A stretch of DNA of 64,000 bases from Phymorhynchus buccinoides. Its lineage: Eukaryota > Mollusca > Gastropoda > Neogastropoda > Raphitomidae. Below the pieces are notes generated by a model. The model had not been told where the DNA came from. It saw nothing but the letters and a program-made list of their open reading frames with translations, and did no database searches. The stretch lies in assembly GCA_017654935.2 (NCBI GenBank), contig CM065698.1, positions 50,276,686 through 50,340,685 of the forward strand. The letters are read 5' to 3'. This document shows, piece after piece, positions 1 to 11,355 of the stretch. The position numbers and the translations under genes were made by a program. Numbering within the stretch: the first letter of the stretch is position 1; the number at the start of each line of letters is the position of its first letter.

Positions 1-744
1 CCTGATTTTGTCCAAAGTACATGTAAAATATTTGCTGATGACACGAAAATATATAACGTTATAACAGAACATAGTGTCATACAAAGTGACCTAGACAAAT
101 TGCGGAAATGGTCAGAGGATTGGAATCTGTACTTTAACGTGTCAAAATGCAAGGTAATGCATATTGGCAAAAATAACCCTGAGTATGATTATTTTATGAA
201 ACTTGAAAATGATGTACAAAAGATAGAGCCATGTAAAGAAGAAAAAGATCTCGGAGTCACATTTGATATTTTATTATTATTTGATATCCATATTCAAAAA
301 GCAGTTAGCAAAGCAAACCAGATGTTGGGTATAATTAAAAGAACATTTACGAAAATAGATAAGGACACTTTTTTGTTATTGTATAAGTCTATGGTTCGCC
401 CTCACTTAGAATATGGTAACGTTATCTGGTACCCATATCTTAAGAGACAATCATTATCAATTGAGAAAGTTCAAAGGAGAGCAACAAAATTAGTAAAATG
501 TTGTAAAGATTTAACGTACTGTGATAGATTAAAGCTGTTGAACTTACATTCACTAAAGGGTAGGCGGATAAGAGGTGACCTCATTCAAATGTACAAAAAT
601 TTTCACAACTTAGTTGATATCAGTTTTGAATCTCTCTTCTCACCATCCTTGTCTGACACAACTAGAAACCAAGAGGGGAAAGTACAAGTTCAACGGTTTA
701 ATACTAACAAACGAAAGCATTGTTTTAGTAACAGAGTTGCTACA
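1..744 (+). pseudogene. LINE reverse transcriptase, C-terminal fragment
   Basis: The frame is open from base 1, so the 5' part lies outside the window. It encodes the palm and C-terminal part of a non-LTR retrotransposon polymerase (Jockey/CR1/L2 group; clade not resolved). FADDTKIY with the catalytic Asp pair is at bases 31-54, EEKDLGV at about 241-261, then RPHLEYGNVIW and VQRRATKLVK, the usual post-palm blocks. The same family recurs on the minus strand at 60745-61640, where the protein continues with FSNRVTKYWNSL. Here it stops at FSNRVAT and runs straight into a 25-base poly(C) tract, so the 3' end is lost. No start codon or internal stop is seen in the retained part. It is a truncated, dead copy. 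Confidence 0.85.
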
Positions 745-833
745 CCCCCCCCCCCCCCCCCCCCCCCCCATAAGACGAGAAAACGCAATGAACCATGACT
801 GTGACAATTGCTGCGGTGTACTGCAGTATATAG

Positions 834-869
<36 letters not shown>

Positions 870-990
870 GCTACTACAATTAATTATTGAACAAAGATAA
901 TGTTCATAAAATACAGCTTCATGTTTGGTAAAAGGCAAAAACGAAATTAACCGAGAAATGGGAGGGGGGGGGGGGGTGCACATCTTGACC
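745..990. repeat. Foldback-family repeat, degraded copy with inverted loop
   Basis: C25 at 745-769 is followed by a ~65-bp segment whose reverse complement matches the central loop of the palindrome at 17833-18232 (the CTGCAGTACACCGC block). Then comes G33 at 835-867, and 890-990 matches the right arm in plus orientation (ATACAGCTT..., AATTAACCGAGAAATG, G-run, CACATCTTGACC). The loop is therefore reversed relative to the arm compared with the other copies. Confidence 0.7.
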
Positions 991-1407
991 CCGAACCCAG
1001 CCAGAAATGAACAGTCGACATGCGCCTTTCAAAGGAGTCTAGTCGATAATTTTGCAGTAGTGTATCTCCTTCTCTTTTCTATTGAGTGTTTCCGCGTATC
1101 GCAAAACTGACGATTATAGGCCTACAGGCTTCGAGGCGTCCATTTTATGATGTTACTGTAGGCCTAGCGACAGTACATTTTTTTTCTAGCGACAGTACAT
1201 TAGGCCTAGGCGTATTGTAGACGGTTAAAAAAAATATTGGAAGATCAAACCCCTTCGGCCGTAACCATAATAAAAGAAAAATCAAACTGTCGATTGTGGG
1301 TAGTTATGAAAGAAGAATGTTTATAAGCCCTCTAGTCAACAATACTCGTTGATCATTGACGGGAGCCGCCATTTTGGAACCGCTTACACGAAGCGAAGTG
1401 TGGGACT
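991..1407. other. Intergenic, no gene seen
   Basis: Only short direct repeats of TAGCGACAGTACATT around 1165-1205 and GGCCTA-rich stretches are visible. No coding or structural feature is supported. Confidence 0.5.
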
Positions 1408-1467
1408 GTACTGCAGCCAAAGAAAGCGCTTAGCGAGCGAAGTAGGCGAGCGCTTTCTCTGCGGTAC
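1408..1467. repeat. Imperfect hairpin
   Basis: AGAAAGCGCT at 1421-1430 is perfectly inverted as AGCGCTTTCT at 1449-1458. Outer arms GTACTGCAG and CTGCGGTAC extend the stem with one mismatch. Probably the end or core of a small inverted-repeat element. Confidence 0.5.
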
Positions 1468-1573
1468 ACACGGCAGGGTGTTTTTTTTACTTTGATGTAC
1501 ACATCTCTCTTTCTCATGTTATTGCTTATTCTAATATGTTATTGCTTATACCCTCTAAAAATAACATTCATTC

Positions 1574-1576
<3 letters not shown>

Positions 1577-1638
<62 letters not shown>
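1577..1638. repeat. (CT)n microsatellite
   Basis: About 31 perfect TC dinucleotides. Confidence 0.97.
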
Positions 1639-1641
<3 letters not shown>

Positions 1642-1989
1642 GTACCTATTTTATGCCCTCTGAAAAAGGCAGGATAACAGTGAGCAATCTTTAATCTTCA
1701 ATCGTTCTAGGCCACACCATCTTATCAAACTAGTACCTTCATTTTCCACTATTTTGATTTATGGCCCCTAACCCCTTGATTTTTAGAATGAAATTTTGTT
1801 GAGCTCCCTCTTGAATGATACCAAGGAGGGAGCCTCAGCTGCCGCAACTGGAAGGGAATTCCACACAGGAATGGTCCTTGGGGGGAAAATGTACTTAATA
1901 GTGCTTGTCTTTGTTGTTATCTGTTGGAATTTGAGGGTACAGTCACGCAAGGAGTGCCTGCCAGAACGTTCTATCTAGGTAGGCAGTTC

Positions 1990-2140
1990 TGGCATTCACC
2001 CCTCGAGTGGAACCTCCCTGATAAGACCTCCCATTCTAAGACTCCCTCTACCATAAGACCTGCTTCTAAGACATTGCCCTTCTTTGTAAGTATTAAAATT
2101 ACCTCCCTTATAAGACCCCTCTGTAAAAGAACAAAAACTG
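1990..2140. repeat. Imperfect TAAGAC-type short repeats
   Basis: The motif cctccctNATAAGACC and variants recur about six times at roughly 20-25-bp spacing. Degenerate; function unknown. Confidence 0.4.
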
Positions 2141-2222
2141 GTATTGCTTTTGCTTTTGGTAAAAATTAAAATGAAAGGTGAAAAAGAAAGGGACAATTTT
2201 TTCATGCCATTGCTTTAGCTTA

Positions 2223-2356
2223 TCCCCCACCCACCCCACCCCCCCACCCCCACAGAGGCCTTCAATGGCTTCATAGAATCTTTTACATTCAAAATATCAA
2301 CTTCTTTGGGCACCCCCCCCCCCCCCCCACCCCCCCCCCCCCCCCCCCCCCCCCCC

Positions 2357-2387
<31 letters not shown>

Positions 2388-2471
2388 CCCCCCCCCCAAT
2401 ACACTACCCTCCTTCCCCTGCACCATCCCCCCCCCCCCCAACTGAGCACTTCACACCCCCCCCCCCCCCCC
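2223..2471. repeat. Poly(C)-rich low-complexity tract
   Basis: Nearly continuous C runs interrupted by single A or T bases, densest at 2313-2397. The proline-only reading frame here is an artefact of the tract. Confidence 0.95.
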
Positions 2472-3471
2472 TCCATAACTCATTCACATGACATGGTTGT
2501 CTTTCTTTTTACGTTCTGTTTTATCCTTTTAACTTACATAATGTTTCCTTTCATGTGGTAGTGGTTCAAAATGCCAATTAGGCTTACAAAGTGTGTCTGC
2601 AGCATTACTACTGAGATGCATAATTTAACTGATCCATTAACCAATGTCCATGAACACCTCCCAGCAAGCCAGCTGCAGCATCTTCCTATTTCACTGTGGA
2701 CTGGCATCTAGGTGTGGGACCTTACTCGGTGTTGAGTGGACACCCGCTATCCAGTATGTGGTATATATGAATTGCGCATGGTTGGTTTTATATACGTTTG
2801 GTGCTGCATTGTGCATGTATATATGTAACAATTATGTGATTTTTAATGTATATGTTTTTTCCTCCATTTTGTTTATGATTTTATGAAGGTTGGTGAAGGG
2901 ACCCCTGTCTTGCTGACCTTGACCATTGACCCTGATTGTGGAACAAGGACATGTCTACGGCATGGTCACACCTCCTACTTGATGGTCACACCTCCTACTT
3001 GAATCTTAGGTATTCCTTTTAATGTTTTCTTGTTGTAAATGTCTGCAATTTGTTTTTTAAAAAAATTTAGGTGAAGGTTCTCTTTTGTGTTACAAAGCAT
3101 AAACAACAACAACCAGAAATCAATGATCAAGCATAAAGGAAAACATGAACAATCAAAACATATATCATCAAAAGTGCAAGAACAGTTGAGCAGAAGACAG
3201 AATTAATAATATACTGAATGTATAAATCTTTCATGTTTTTACAATTTTAGTAATATATTTCTAAGTCTGAAAGTTAACTCTTCTAATACCATGTACTTCT
3301 TGACGATTTCAGTTACCCGTTGCATCTCAACCGACAAGAGGGGAGCAAACCACCTCATCGAAAAGCTCTTTCTTTTTCCAACCTGTGGGCATAGATAGAG
3401 AAAGGACATGTCTGCTGTAAACGGCGTTTTCAATTGTTGGCCTTTAACACCAAAATGGGCTGTAAGTAAAT
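2472..3471. other. Intergenic, no gene recognised
   Basis: AT-rich sequence with one adjacent direct repeat of about 22 bp (GATGGTCACACCTCCTACTT, near 2962-3001). Short frames such as the minus frame at 3239-3433 match nothing I recognise. Confidence 0.4.
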
Positions 3472-3920
3472 ATTATCAATGTTGTTGCTACCATTTCATT
3501 TAATCATGTTTTTTTAATATCCTGTGTTGTTTATGACAGCATTCGCTAATTTCTATGCGGCCAAGAGAGGAGATGGTTTTGATCTAGTGGACTCTTTATC
3601 ACTAGGGCTGTTTGCGGCAAGTCATTTGTGTAGATCTGCTGATCTAAAGTTCAATGCTTATTATTTTGTATGACAACATTGCGATTGCAAGTTGTCAGTG
3701 TAATGTTGAATTTTAACATACAGTCTTTGAAATGATTTGTATTTGATTTAGTACAGTTGGTGATATCGATTCATATTATCCATATTATTTTGTTATGCCT
3801 TGTCCTATTATTTCTTCATATTAAAATAGTTTGTTTACCTCTGTGTGTGTGTGATGGGGGAGAGGCGTGGTTAATGGGGGAGATTTATAAACAAATATGT
3901 GTGGGGAGGGGGACTGGGTG

Positions 3921-4153
3921 GTATTATTATTAGGTACTTTATGGTCACAGAGGCGTCTCTGTGAAATTCGGGTTGCTCCCACCTGGAGAGCGCGTCGCAG
4001 CCAGAGGCGTGCCACCCAATTTAAAAAAAACAATTTTTTGCATGCGATTTTTGTCACTGATGAGGGGGGGGGGGGGGGGGGGGTAAATTTTTACCAAATG
4101 ACAACTTTTTCGTTGCCACTGGGTTTAACGTATGCTAAGTGCATGGGCACACG

Positions 4154-4184
<31 letters not shown>

Positions 4185-4301
4185 TCCACGTTCAGACCGT
4201 TAAGGCCTAGTGCAGAATGAGAGGAAAAAATCCCCTGTACCCAGGTTCGAACTCGGGTTTACTTGACACGAAGCGAACGCGCTACCACTGTGCCACTCTA
4301 C
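3921..4301 (-). mobile_element. tRNA-headed SINE, near full length
   Basis: Read on the minus strand it begins with a tRNA-like head: A-box-like TGGCACAGTGGTAGCGCG, then B-box GAGTTCGAACCTGGG. A conserved central domain follows (CTTTCGGATGAGACAATAAA, GGTCCCGTGTGCCCATGCAC), then a tail with GCGACGCGCTCTCC, GAGCAACCCGAATTTCACAG and short ATA repeats. The domain resembles the conserved-domain SINE families known from molluscs and other invertebrates. A poly(G) tract of 20 bases (4064-4083) lies in the tail region. Pol III transcribed in active relatives; nonautonomous. Confidence 0.8.
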
Positions 4302-5265
4302 ACTCTGTGTGTGTGTGTCGACGAAATAGGGTTTTATGCCCTCTGCGGCCCTTCGGCAATGTGTGTGTGTGTGTGTGTGCTTCCAAGTGTTTTATATTGT
4401 ATTGTAATTTAATTCTTATGATGTATTTACTGTATATTATGCACATCTTATTATTTCTATGTTTATATGTGTGTTGTATATGCATGTCAGAAAACAAGAT
4501 TTCCTTTATGTTTTAACGACTTTTTATCTGGACTAACTCAAAACGTTAGATTTGGAGATAAGTATTCAGCTGAGGCAAAAGTGGAATCCAAGTTTTAACA
4601 AATGTATCAGGAATACTAAGCACAGCGTGTCCTCTGCTGTGTCGTATAGAGCTTCTTCAACGGATAGGAACTCATCATAACAGCACCATCCACCCTATAA
4701 AAATTCCTATGTTCATTACTATCAGGGAAAAAGAGCCAACATTGCAGATACATAAGAAGAAAGCAAACCATTTTGCACACACTTCCATTCAATGTAGTAA
4801 TCCTTGCTGAATGCAACATTACAGGTGGCTACATCAATGCCTAAAGTACATGTTTTGATAAAATAAAGTAAAATGTGTACACAGATAATTGTTGCACCGA
4901 TATTCTATAACGAATTTGTACCGGGAGATAGTCACCTGTGTTACGCCAATGAGAGCATACAGACACATCATTATGGATCGGTGTTGTCTTGTTTTCAAGA
5001 TCAATGACAATTAAGAGATTAAAAGGATCAGAGGAAGAAATTGCCTGTATAACAAACACGTTCTGGAAGGAAGAAACAACTAATATTGCCATATAGCGAA
5101 AATGTATTTTTCTTTATTCAAAACTAAAAGACAGCAGAGAACCTTAAATGAAGCATGAGTACATTCAGATCTTATCTATCTTAGATCCTTGGCAAACATT
5201 GCGTATTTCAAAGTAATGACGACTTTCGATAAGCATGATATTCATCACCTACATGTATTTACATG

Positions 5266-5440
5266 CATATACAGCCGAATCCTCTTATTAGAAAACTCGA
5301 TTATAATCAAGCAAAAAAGTTTTCCCTGCCACAGACCTGCCACGTACTGCCTCCGGGCATTGCCTCCAGTATCGTTCCCACCATATTTGTATTTACAAAT
5401 GTCCCATATGTGTCTGATTCAGACCAAGAGGACGTAAAAC
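5266..5440. repeat. Dispersed repeat pair
   Basis: Bases 5266-5330 (CAGCCGAATCCTCTTATTAG...) occur inverted at about 46930-47000. Bases 5345-5440 (GGGCATTGCCTCCAG, then GTCCCATATGTGTCTGATTC) recur at 22515-22605 and in copy B at about 42965-43060. These look like pieces of one transposon family; no coding part is visible. Confidence 0.6.
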
Positions 5441-5944
5441 TCCATTTTCGTCGTCGCAGCCCCTGGACCCCTGCCTTGCAGGAATTTTGTTATTTCCCAG
5501 GAGCACCCATGCATTCAGTCGGGTGAAAGCGATTCAGTTTGCGAAGTTATTTTATTAAAAAAATTATGAAGAAAGATCAAAGAAGTGAATCAATATCTAC
5601 TCAAGCATACCGTGCACAATGCACAGAAAGTGTTATGTAATGCGGAACGCAAGATCGCTTGTACCGTGTGCCGATGACGGCGATTTCTCAAGTTGGGGCC
5701 CGACTGGGGACTAATGATTGACGGCGGCATGTTTAATCAAACAAAACGCATCGCAATCGGTGTTAGCTGCACCGAAAAATGCCCAGAACATAACAAATTT
5801 CTTCGCTACAAACAATGAAGCCCAGCTGGGTGTCAAAGATTTGACTCGGGCAGAGATGACGCTTGTCGATCATTCGCATGGCCACAGTGTTCAGCCAGAC
5901 ACAGAGGTATTCGAAGTGAAACTAAAGTAGGACAGATATTTTCC

Positions 5945-5946
<2 letters not shown>

Positions 5947-5985
<39 letters not shown>
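5947..5985. repeat. (CT)n microsatellite
   Basis: About 19 units; copy B has a longer, interrupted version at 43553-43656. Confidence 0.95.
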
Positions 5986-5990
<5 letters not shown>

Positions 5991-7027
5991 CTGTTGGTCT
6001 TTTTCTTTTGTTTGTTGCTGTTTTTATATTCATGACTGTCTCTCCTATAGATCAAATGTCATTTATTGTTGTACCCCCTCCCTACCTTCCCTCTGTTTCT
6101 CTTTCTCTTTGATCTCCATATCAACCCCCCCCCCCTTTCTGTTTTTTTTTCTCTCTCCCACTCACTTAGGTGTGTGATACTACTGATACAGTGATAGTCA
6201 CATTTAAAAATTTTAAAAAAATGTTTGTATAGAAGTAAAGGACCGATCTTGCCGTATTCTTTATATCTACAAGTCTGTATTTGGCGATTCTCAAACTGGT
6301 TAACCGGAAGTCGCTTTAGCTCACCCGCTTCATTTGTGCAAAGGAAGGCGAAATGAGTACCTCCCGCTCAACAAAAGTAGCAATGTGGCGGAAGGATATT
6401 TGTGTCGACCAAATCTTTGGAATAGATTAGCCCCCGTCTCCGCTGAACAAAACTTCTGACGTTAGGTGAAAATCCGGCTGAAGAAAATCTCCTCTTTTTT
6501 TTAATCTTCATCCACTTTCATGCCTGACCTGGATTAAGATTAAAATTATAGCCCCGTCAACAACAAAGGCCATTTCATGGCTGTCACCACGTTGAATCAC
6601 ACCACGTTGAATCACACCACGTTAAACACACACATGCAATGAATGACATGCACACAGTGACACAAAGAGACAGTGATACACACAATAGCACACAAGCATT
6701 GGGTCATATAAAAATACTGCAAACTTTATATTCAGTTTCTTAGTGCATGCAAAGCGAAATGTTATGGTCATGCTTTTCATATGAAGTGATTTCGCGCCGC
6801 GCGACATGACTACTGAAAAACCTCAAAACTACTGAAAATGGAACACTTTAAGCAAGTTAATCACAAGTTAATCATCTTTCGATATAGTTTGTCGCTCAAA
6901 CGCGCATGACAAACTTCTTTCTTATCTATTATCAAAACTTGGATAACAAAAGTGGCTTATCTTGGTAATTCCTTCTCCCATCCAAACTTGTAAATAAGAA
7001 AATTACAACTAACTTGTATGATGCAGA

Positions 7028-7395
7028 TGACCAGTGGTCACGTTGACGTCGATTCGACATTTTTACTTTTTAGCACTATTGTGTCTTGAGTAGTACTGCA
7101 CTTTGTACACTGTAGATGGCAGTGACAATGACCAGTGGTTACTTTGACTTGGAAAATCAAATAGTGATTCTTAACAGCTTATTTCCTGTCACTCATGACA
7201 CTAATAATAAGCTGTTAAAGCAAATATTATATATGTAGAATTTACGTCACAGTGACCACTGGTCATCTGGATTATGCATGTGCATAAATTATTTGGGGAC
7301 AAAAAATAAGCTGCTACAAATCAAAATAAGATTTTTACGTCAAAGTGACCACTTGTCATTGTTACTGACCACTGGGCATCTACACTGTACAAGGT
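7028..7395. repeat. Nested inverted-repeat (hairpin) region
   Basis: Five TGACCAGTGGTCA-like motifs alternate in orientation. The stretch around 7100-7150 (TTGTACACTGTAGATGGCAG ... ACCAGTGGTTACTTTGAC) is inverted at 7337-7393, and AAACAGCTTATT/AATAAGCTGTT arms near 7170-7220 form an inner stem. It resembles a MITE-like foldback; a second copy is in duplication copy B. Confidence 0.55.
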
Positions 7396-7519
7396 ACAAC
7401 AATCTTGAACAGAACATGTCACATCTACATATGGACATACAGACACACGGACATGTGGACTATTATAGGCATGATCCCCACTGTGACCAACGCTCCGCAG
7501 CTGTTGTGTGTATTGCCTA

Positions 7520-7757
7520 CCCCCCACTATGTACTGCAGTACACCGCGATTTGTCACAGTTGTAGTTCGTTGCGTTTTTCCGTCTTATAGGGTGGGGGTA
7601 GGGTTATGGTTAGGGATAGGGTTAGTATTCCAAAAAGGTTATTAGCTAAAAAGGTTCCTAGAATACAGCTTTATGTATGGTAAGAAAGGCAAAAACGGAA
7701 AAATACAATTAACCGAGAAATGTAGGGGGGGGGGGCACATCTTGACCTTTACCAATG
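7520..7757. repeat. Foldback element, half copy
   Basis: Central loop (CTATGTACTGCAGTACACCG ... CTTATAG) followed by the right arm with TTAGGG-like repeats, ATTCCAAAAAGGTTATTAGC and the terminus CCTTTACC. The left arm is absent. Compare the complete palindrome at 17833-18232. Confidence 0.75.
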
Positions 7758-8048
7758 TTTTATATCACACGCTTCCAGGCCTCTTTAGCACTACTTGAAG
7801 ATCAGTATATAGGCCTTTATTCTGACTGCAGTTAAGTATACGACAAAGCGAAATAGCTAAAAAAAAAAACCCACCACAAACAGTTGATATATAGCTGAAG
7901 ATTTATTAAGAAAAGCAAGTTTAAAAATGCATGGAAAATGTATGTTGATTGTTGACCCACGCAAAATATAAAAAGAATGCATCCAATGGCCTAAAATGTA
8001 GCTTGTGTACATGTATGGGATTTTTTAGTGTCACTATGAAAACTGTAA

Positions 8049-8581
8049 GAGAGAAACTGGTCCCAGCGCCAACGTCGAGCACACCCCAAGCAGCTGGCCC
8101 AGACCTACTGCCGTACCCAATACAGGCAAGCAAGTTTCCTGCCACGTACCATCAAGGCATGGAACCACCTCCCAGAACAGGCTGTTGAGGCGAGGACCTT
8201 GGGCACTTTTGTGTCCTGGGTCTCCAAATCACAGTAACTTCACTCCCTTCTCTCTTTTTCTTTATTTTCTTTAGTTCATTTTAATTTATTTTTAGTTCAT
8301 TTTCCTTTATTTTATTCTTCCCAATGACGCGGCATCACGTTGGGGCCCGATTAGCGGGACCTGGCTGGCTGGGTCATTCTCTCGCTTGGCGCGGCATCAT
8401 GTTAGGGACCGATTAGCGGGACCTGGCTGGCTGGGCCAAGCTTTCTAAAAAAAATTTATCTCCTGTCCACTTCCTTCTTCTTGATAGTTGTCTTGCGCAT
8501 TACCGTAGATCCTCCCAAATACAGCGACATAATAGTCAGCAGTGACTGCGGTTGCTATAGGTAAAAGAAGAAGAAGAAGAG
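8049..8581 (+). pseudogene. LINE 3' end: last 62 codons of RT protein plus 3' UTR
   Basis: Frame 8049-8237 ends at TAA and encodes a typical LINE polymerase C-terminus (FLPRTIKAWNHLPEQAVEAR then TLGTFVSWV). After it comes a T-rich 3' UTR containing two copies of a ~68-bp unit (CGATTAGCGGGACCTGGCTGG, 8328-8440), and an (AAG)n tail at about 8566-8580. This is a severely 5'-truncated LINE with its 3' end intact. It abuts the end of duplication copy A, so it was inserted at or beside that breakpoint. Confidence 0.75.
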
Positions 8582-9106
8582 ATTGAAGAAATTGTAGGCT
8601 AGTCAAGTACTAGTGATACTGTGTGAGTTTAGTTTAGCTTACTTTAAATATAGATTTTTAACAACCGCGATCGTAGAGAGCGGATTGGTAATGTTTTCAC
8701 TCGTGTCTGAGCCGGACTATGTATGTATCCTCTCTAGCGTTTGAACGGATGGACTTAGGATGCTCAAATGTTGCATGCGGGTAGGTAATGGAGAGATCTA
8801 GGCCAAGTTCGATAACGAAGGTCATGGGTCAAAGGTCAAGGTCACTGGAACCGAAAACGCTGCCGCGCGGTTGGTGATTTAGTGTCTTAACGCTCTAGTT
8901 ATATAAGTGTAATTGCCTACAATAATTGTCGCTGACATTGTTTTATTGCGTTGGATTGCTCATCGGAGGATTCCCCTTTCTTAGGTAAGAAGTGTTTTTC
9001 TCTTCTTTAATAAATTCACAAAAGTCACGGAAAGTGTTTGTCCAGTGTTTGTTCTGTCGTCGGTAGTATGTCATCCACATGTTTTCTGTGTGAATAGTAA
9101 AATGTA

Positions 9107-9110
<4 letters not shown>
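8582..9110. other. Intergenic, no gene seen
   Basis: Contains AGGTCATGGGTCAAAGGTCA-type short direct repeats (8819-8845). Nothing coding is supported. Confidence 0.4.
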
Positions 9111-9165
<55 letters not shown>

Positions 9166-9660
9166 GCACAGTCACTCACACACACACGCATAATCACGCA
9201 CACACTCACACACACTCGTATACACATACGTATACTCATACAATCACACACACACACACACACACTTACACACACACACACACACAAACACAACGAGGTT
9301 TGCTCATAATACAAAAACATGCTTACAAAAAATGTGCATACTAAATGATACCGCAATACAAATATACAGATGCAATTTGTACCACCCAACCCTCCCCCCT
9401 CCCCGTGCATAGGTCGTCCCTCACCCGGGCCACAACCACCTGGTGCCCTATGCTTGAGTCACACGAATACACACACTCCACTATGCATGCAATTGCATGC
9501 ATGCACACATGATCGCACGCACGCACGCTCGCACACACGGACGCACACGGGCACAAACCTAGAGAGTAAAGACGCATACACGCACTCGCAATCAAATTAC
9601 GTCAGAGAGACAGACAGACAGACAGAGACAGACAAACAGAGACAGACAGACACACCGCAA
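9105..9660. repeat. Microsatellite block: (CT)n, (CA)n, (GACA)n
   Basis: (CT)n at about 9110-9163, interrupted (CA)n at 9175-9290, GCAC-rich tract at 9470-9560 and GACA repeats at 9607-9650. Confidence 0.95.
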
Positions 9661-9705
9661 AAGGAACTTTGAGCTTGAACATGAGAGAGAGAAAAAAAGA
9701 GAAAA

Positions 9706-9920
9706 GAATGGAAAAGCTAGACACACATATAGAATAAAAGAGAGAAAAGAATGGAAAAGCTAGACACACATATAGAATAAAAGAGAGAAACGAATGGAAA
9801 AGCTAGACACACATATAGAATAAAAGAGAGAAACGAATGGAAAAGCTAGACACACATATAGAATAAAAGAGGGAAAAGAATGGAAAAGATAGACATACAT
9901 ATAGAATAAAAGAGAGTACG
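9706..9920. repeat. 43-bp tandem array, 5 copies
   Basis: The unit starts GAATGGAAAAGCTAGACACA and ends AGAATAAAAGAGAGAAA; the first two starts are at 9706 and 9749. Copies differ by single substitutions, the last being most diverged. Confidence 0.92.
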
Positions 9921-10010
9921 AATACAAACACGAACTTATTTCATGACGGTAATTGAATATTTACAGCATGCCCTCACGCAAAGCAAAACAAGGAAAGAAA
10001 AAATAAACAT
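9921..10010. repeat. Dispersed 3'-tail repeat
   Basis: (ACGAAT)-like repeats followed by TTACAGCATGCCCTC match 60250-60335, where the same block follows ATACGAATACGAATACGAAT. Read on the minus strand it looks like the 3' end of a retroposon. Confidence 0.45.
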
Positions 10011-10162
10011 GTGAAAATATGGCAATAAACATAACATTACATTTTGCATACAATAACATCAACATAACTGAACATTATTTAGAGGGAAACAATTTAAAAG
10101 AGAGAGAGAGTCAAGTCAAGAAATCTGTATTATCTCTATACAGAGAAATTGCATTGGGGGGG

Positions 10163-10165
<3 letters not shown>

Positions 10166-10222
<57 letters not shown>
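10166..10222. repeat. (GA)n microsatellite
   Basis: About 28 GA units preceded by a short G run. Confidence 0.95.
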
Positions 10223-10224
<2 letters not shown>

Positions 10225-10233
10225 GCTTCCTAC

Positions 10234-10440
10234 CTTGCTGATTGTGCTGGCTGTTGGAAGAGTTCACGGAGATGAACACAGAACACAGCAGTGATGAACA
10301 CAGACCACAGCAGAGATGAACACAGAACACAGCAGTGATAAACACAGAACACAGCAGAGATGAACACAGAAGCTGTCAGTAAAAGCCACCTTTCTTCTTG
10401 TCGACTGAAACACATGCTCTCCAATGGTCAGCCTTTCTAG
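10234..10440 (-). other. Possible 5' exon with short tandem repeats
   Basis: On the minus strand a TTTAAA box (10446-10451) precedes a segment that ends in a donor-like CAGCAAG|GTAGGAAG at 10234/10233. Its last ~45 bases resemble the 5' exon at 53779-53870, which also ends at a donor. The middle (10262-10372) is about four copies of a ~23-bp GAACACAG-rich unit. A reading frame starting MCFSRQEERW with a hydrophobic stretch crosses the exon, but it is built from the repeat. No downstream exon was found. A hypothesis only. Confidence 0.25.
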
Positions 10441-11355
10441 CCTGCTTTAAATGCTAGCAAACTGTATTGTCACAGCTTGCTCAAATCCCTTTCCTTCAAA
10501 CATAGTTGGCAAGCAGACCATGGTCACCATGCACCCCCCCCACCCCCAGGACTTAACCTAATTGGATCCACAATGTACCTTAGGGACCACTGAACACGTT
10601 TCTGGTTGTTCCCAAGAAAATAACTAATTTGGACTATGAGTTATGGCCCTTGATTTAAGGGTACCCCCTTGTATGCTGACCACAATCATCAATTTTCAAG
10701 TCAAATGTAGCTCATGTGAATGATCAGGAAACCATGTTTCTGTTACTTTTGTAACTAAACCAATGACTTGCCGTTTTAAAATAGCCTGTTGTGTAGTCCA
10801 ATATAGTATATCTTGGCTTCAGGGATGCGCTATCTACTGGAACCGTCATTTTCACAATACGGACTGTATGTCATCTGTGATACATTGAAACAAAATAGAA
10901 AGCAGGACTTTTTGGGGTTTGTTTTCATACACAACAATGCCTTTGGGAAATTCAGGACCAATTAGGGCCTCCTAGGCCCATTTTCATAGGCACAAAATTA
11001 AATATATCTCCTATACCCCCTAAACGTGCGTCGACGAAAACATCACAACAGGCTTTAAACAGAACAAAATTGTTGCTATTTGCAACAAGCATTGCTGTAA
11101 AATAGAATGGATATATTGTAGTGAAATACAAGAGTAATATGATACAATTTGCTGTTCTGGATGTTGTGATTATTTTTAATAAATAACGAATTTCATATGT
11201 ACATGTATAATGATAACACTATTACTTGGAAATCACATGCATTTGCATCTTAACAACAAAATGGTTTGATTTGTATTACTAATGTTGTTCTTTGTTGTGT
11301 TTGGTTTTCTTTGTGTGCAGGTGAATGAATCTTCTGGTGTAATGATCAACTGAAC

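Larger units (their letters stand above)
3472..8026 (+). repeat. Large duplication, copy A (copy B at 41184-45722)
   Basis: From ATTATCAATGTTGTTGC to TTGTGTACATGTATGGGATTTTTT this block matches 41184-45722 in the same orientation almost base for base, with small indels and substitutions. Flanks differ on both sides. The block contains a SINE, several dispersed repeats, (CT)n, a nested hairpin region and half a foldback element. No inverted termini and no Helitron-like 3' hairpin were seen, so it could be a segmental duplication or a large non-autonomous element. Confidence 0.9.

Noticed and set aside
2306..2491. Proline-rich small protein
   Set aside because: Translation of a poly(C) tract; no coding signal outside it.
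4240..4301. Functional tRNA gene (minus strand)
   Set aside because: Head of a SINE repeated at 26169 and 41911, with mismatched stems.
8026..8026. Helitron 3' end at the duplication border
   Set aside because: No CTRR with a preceding hairpin at either copy's border.
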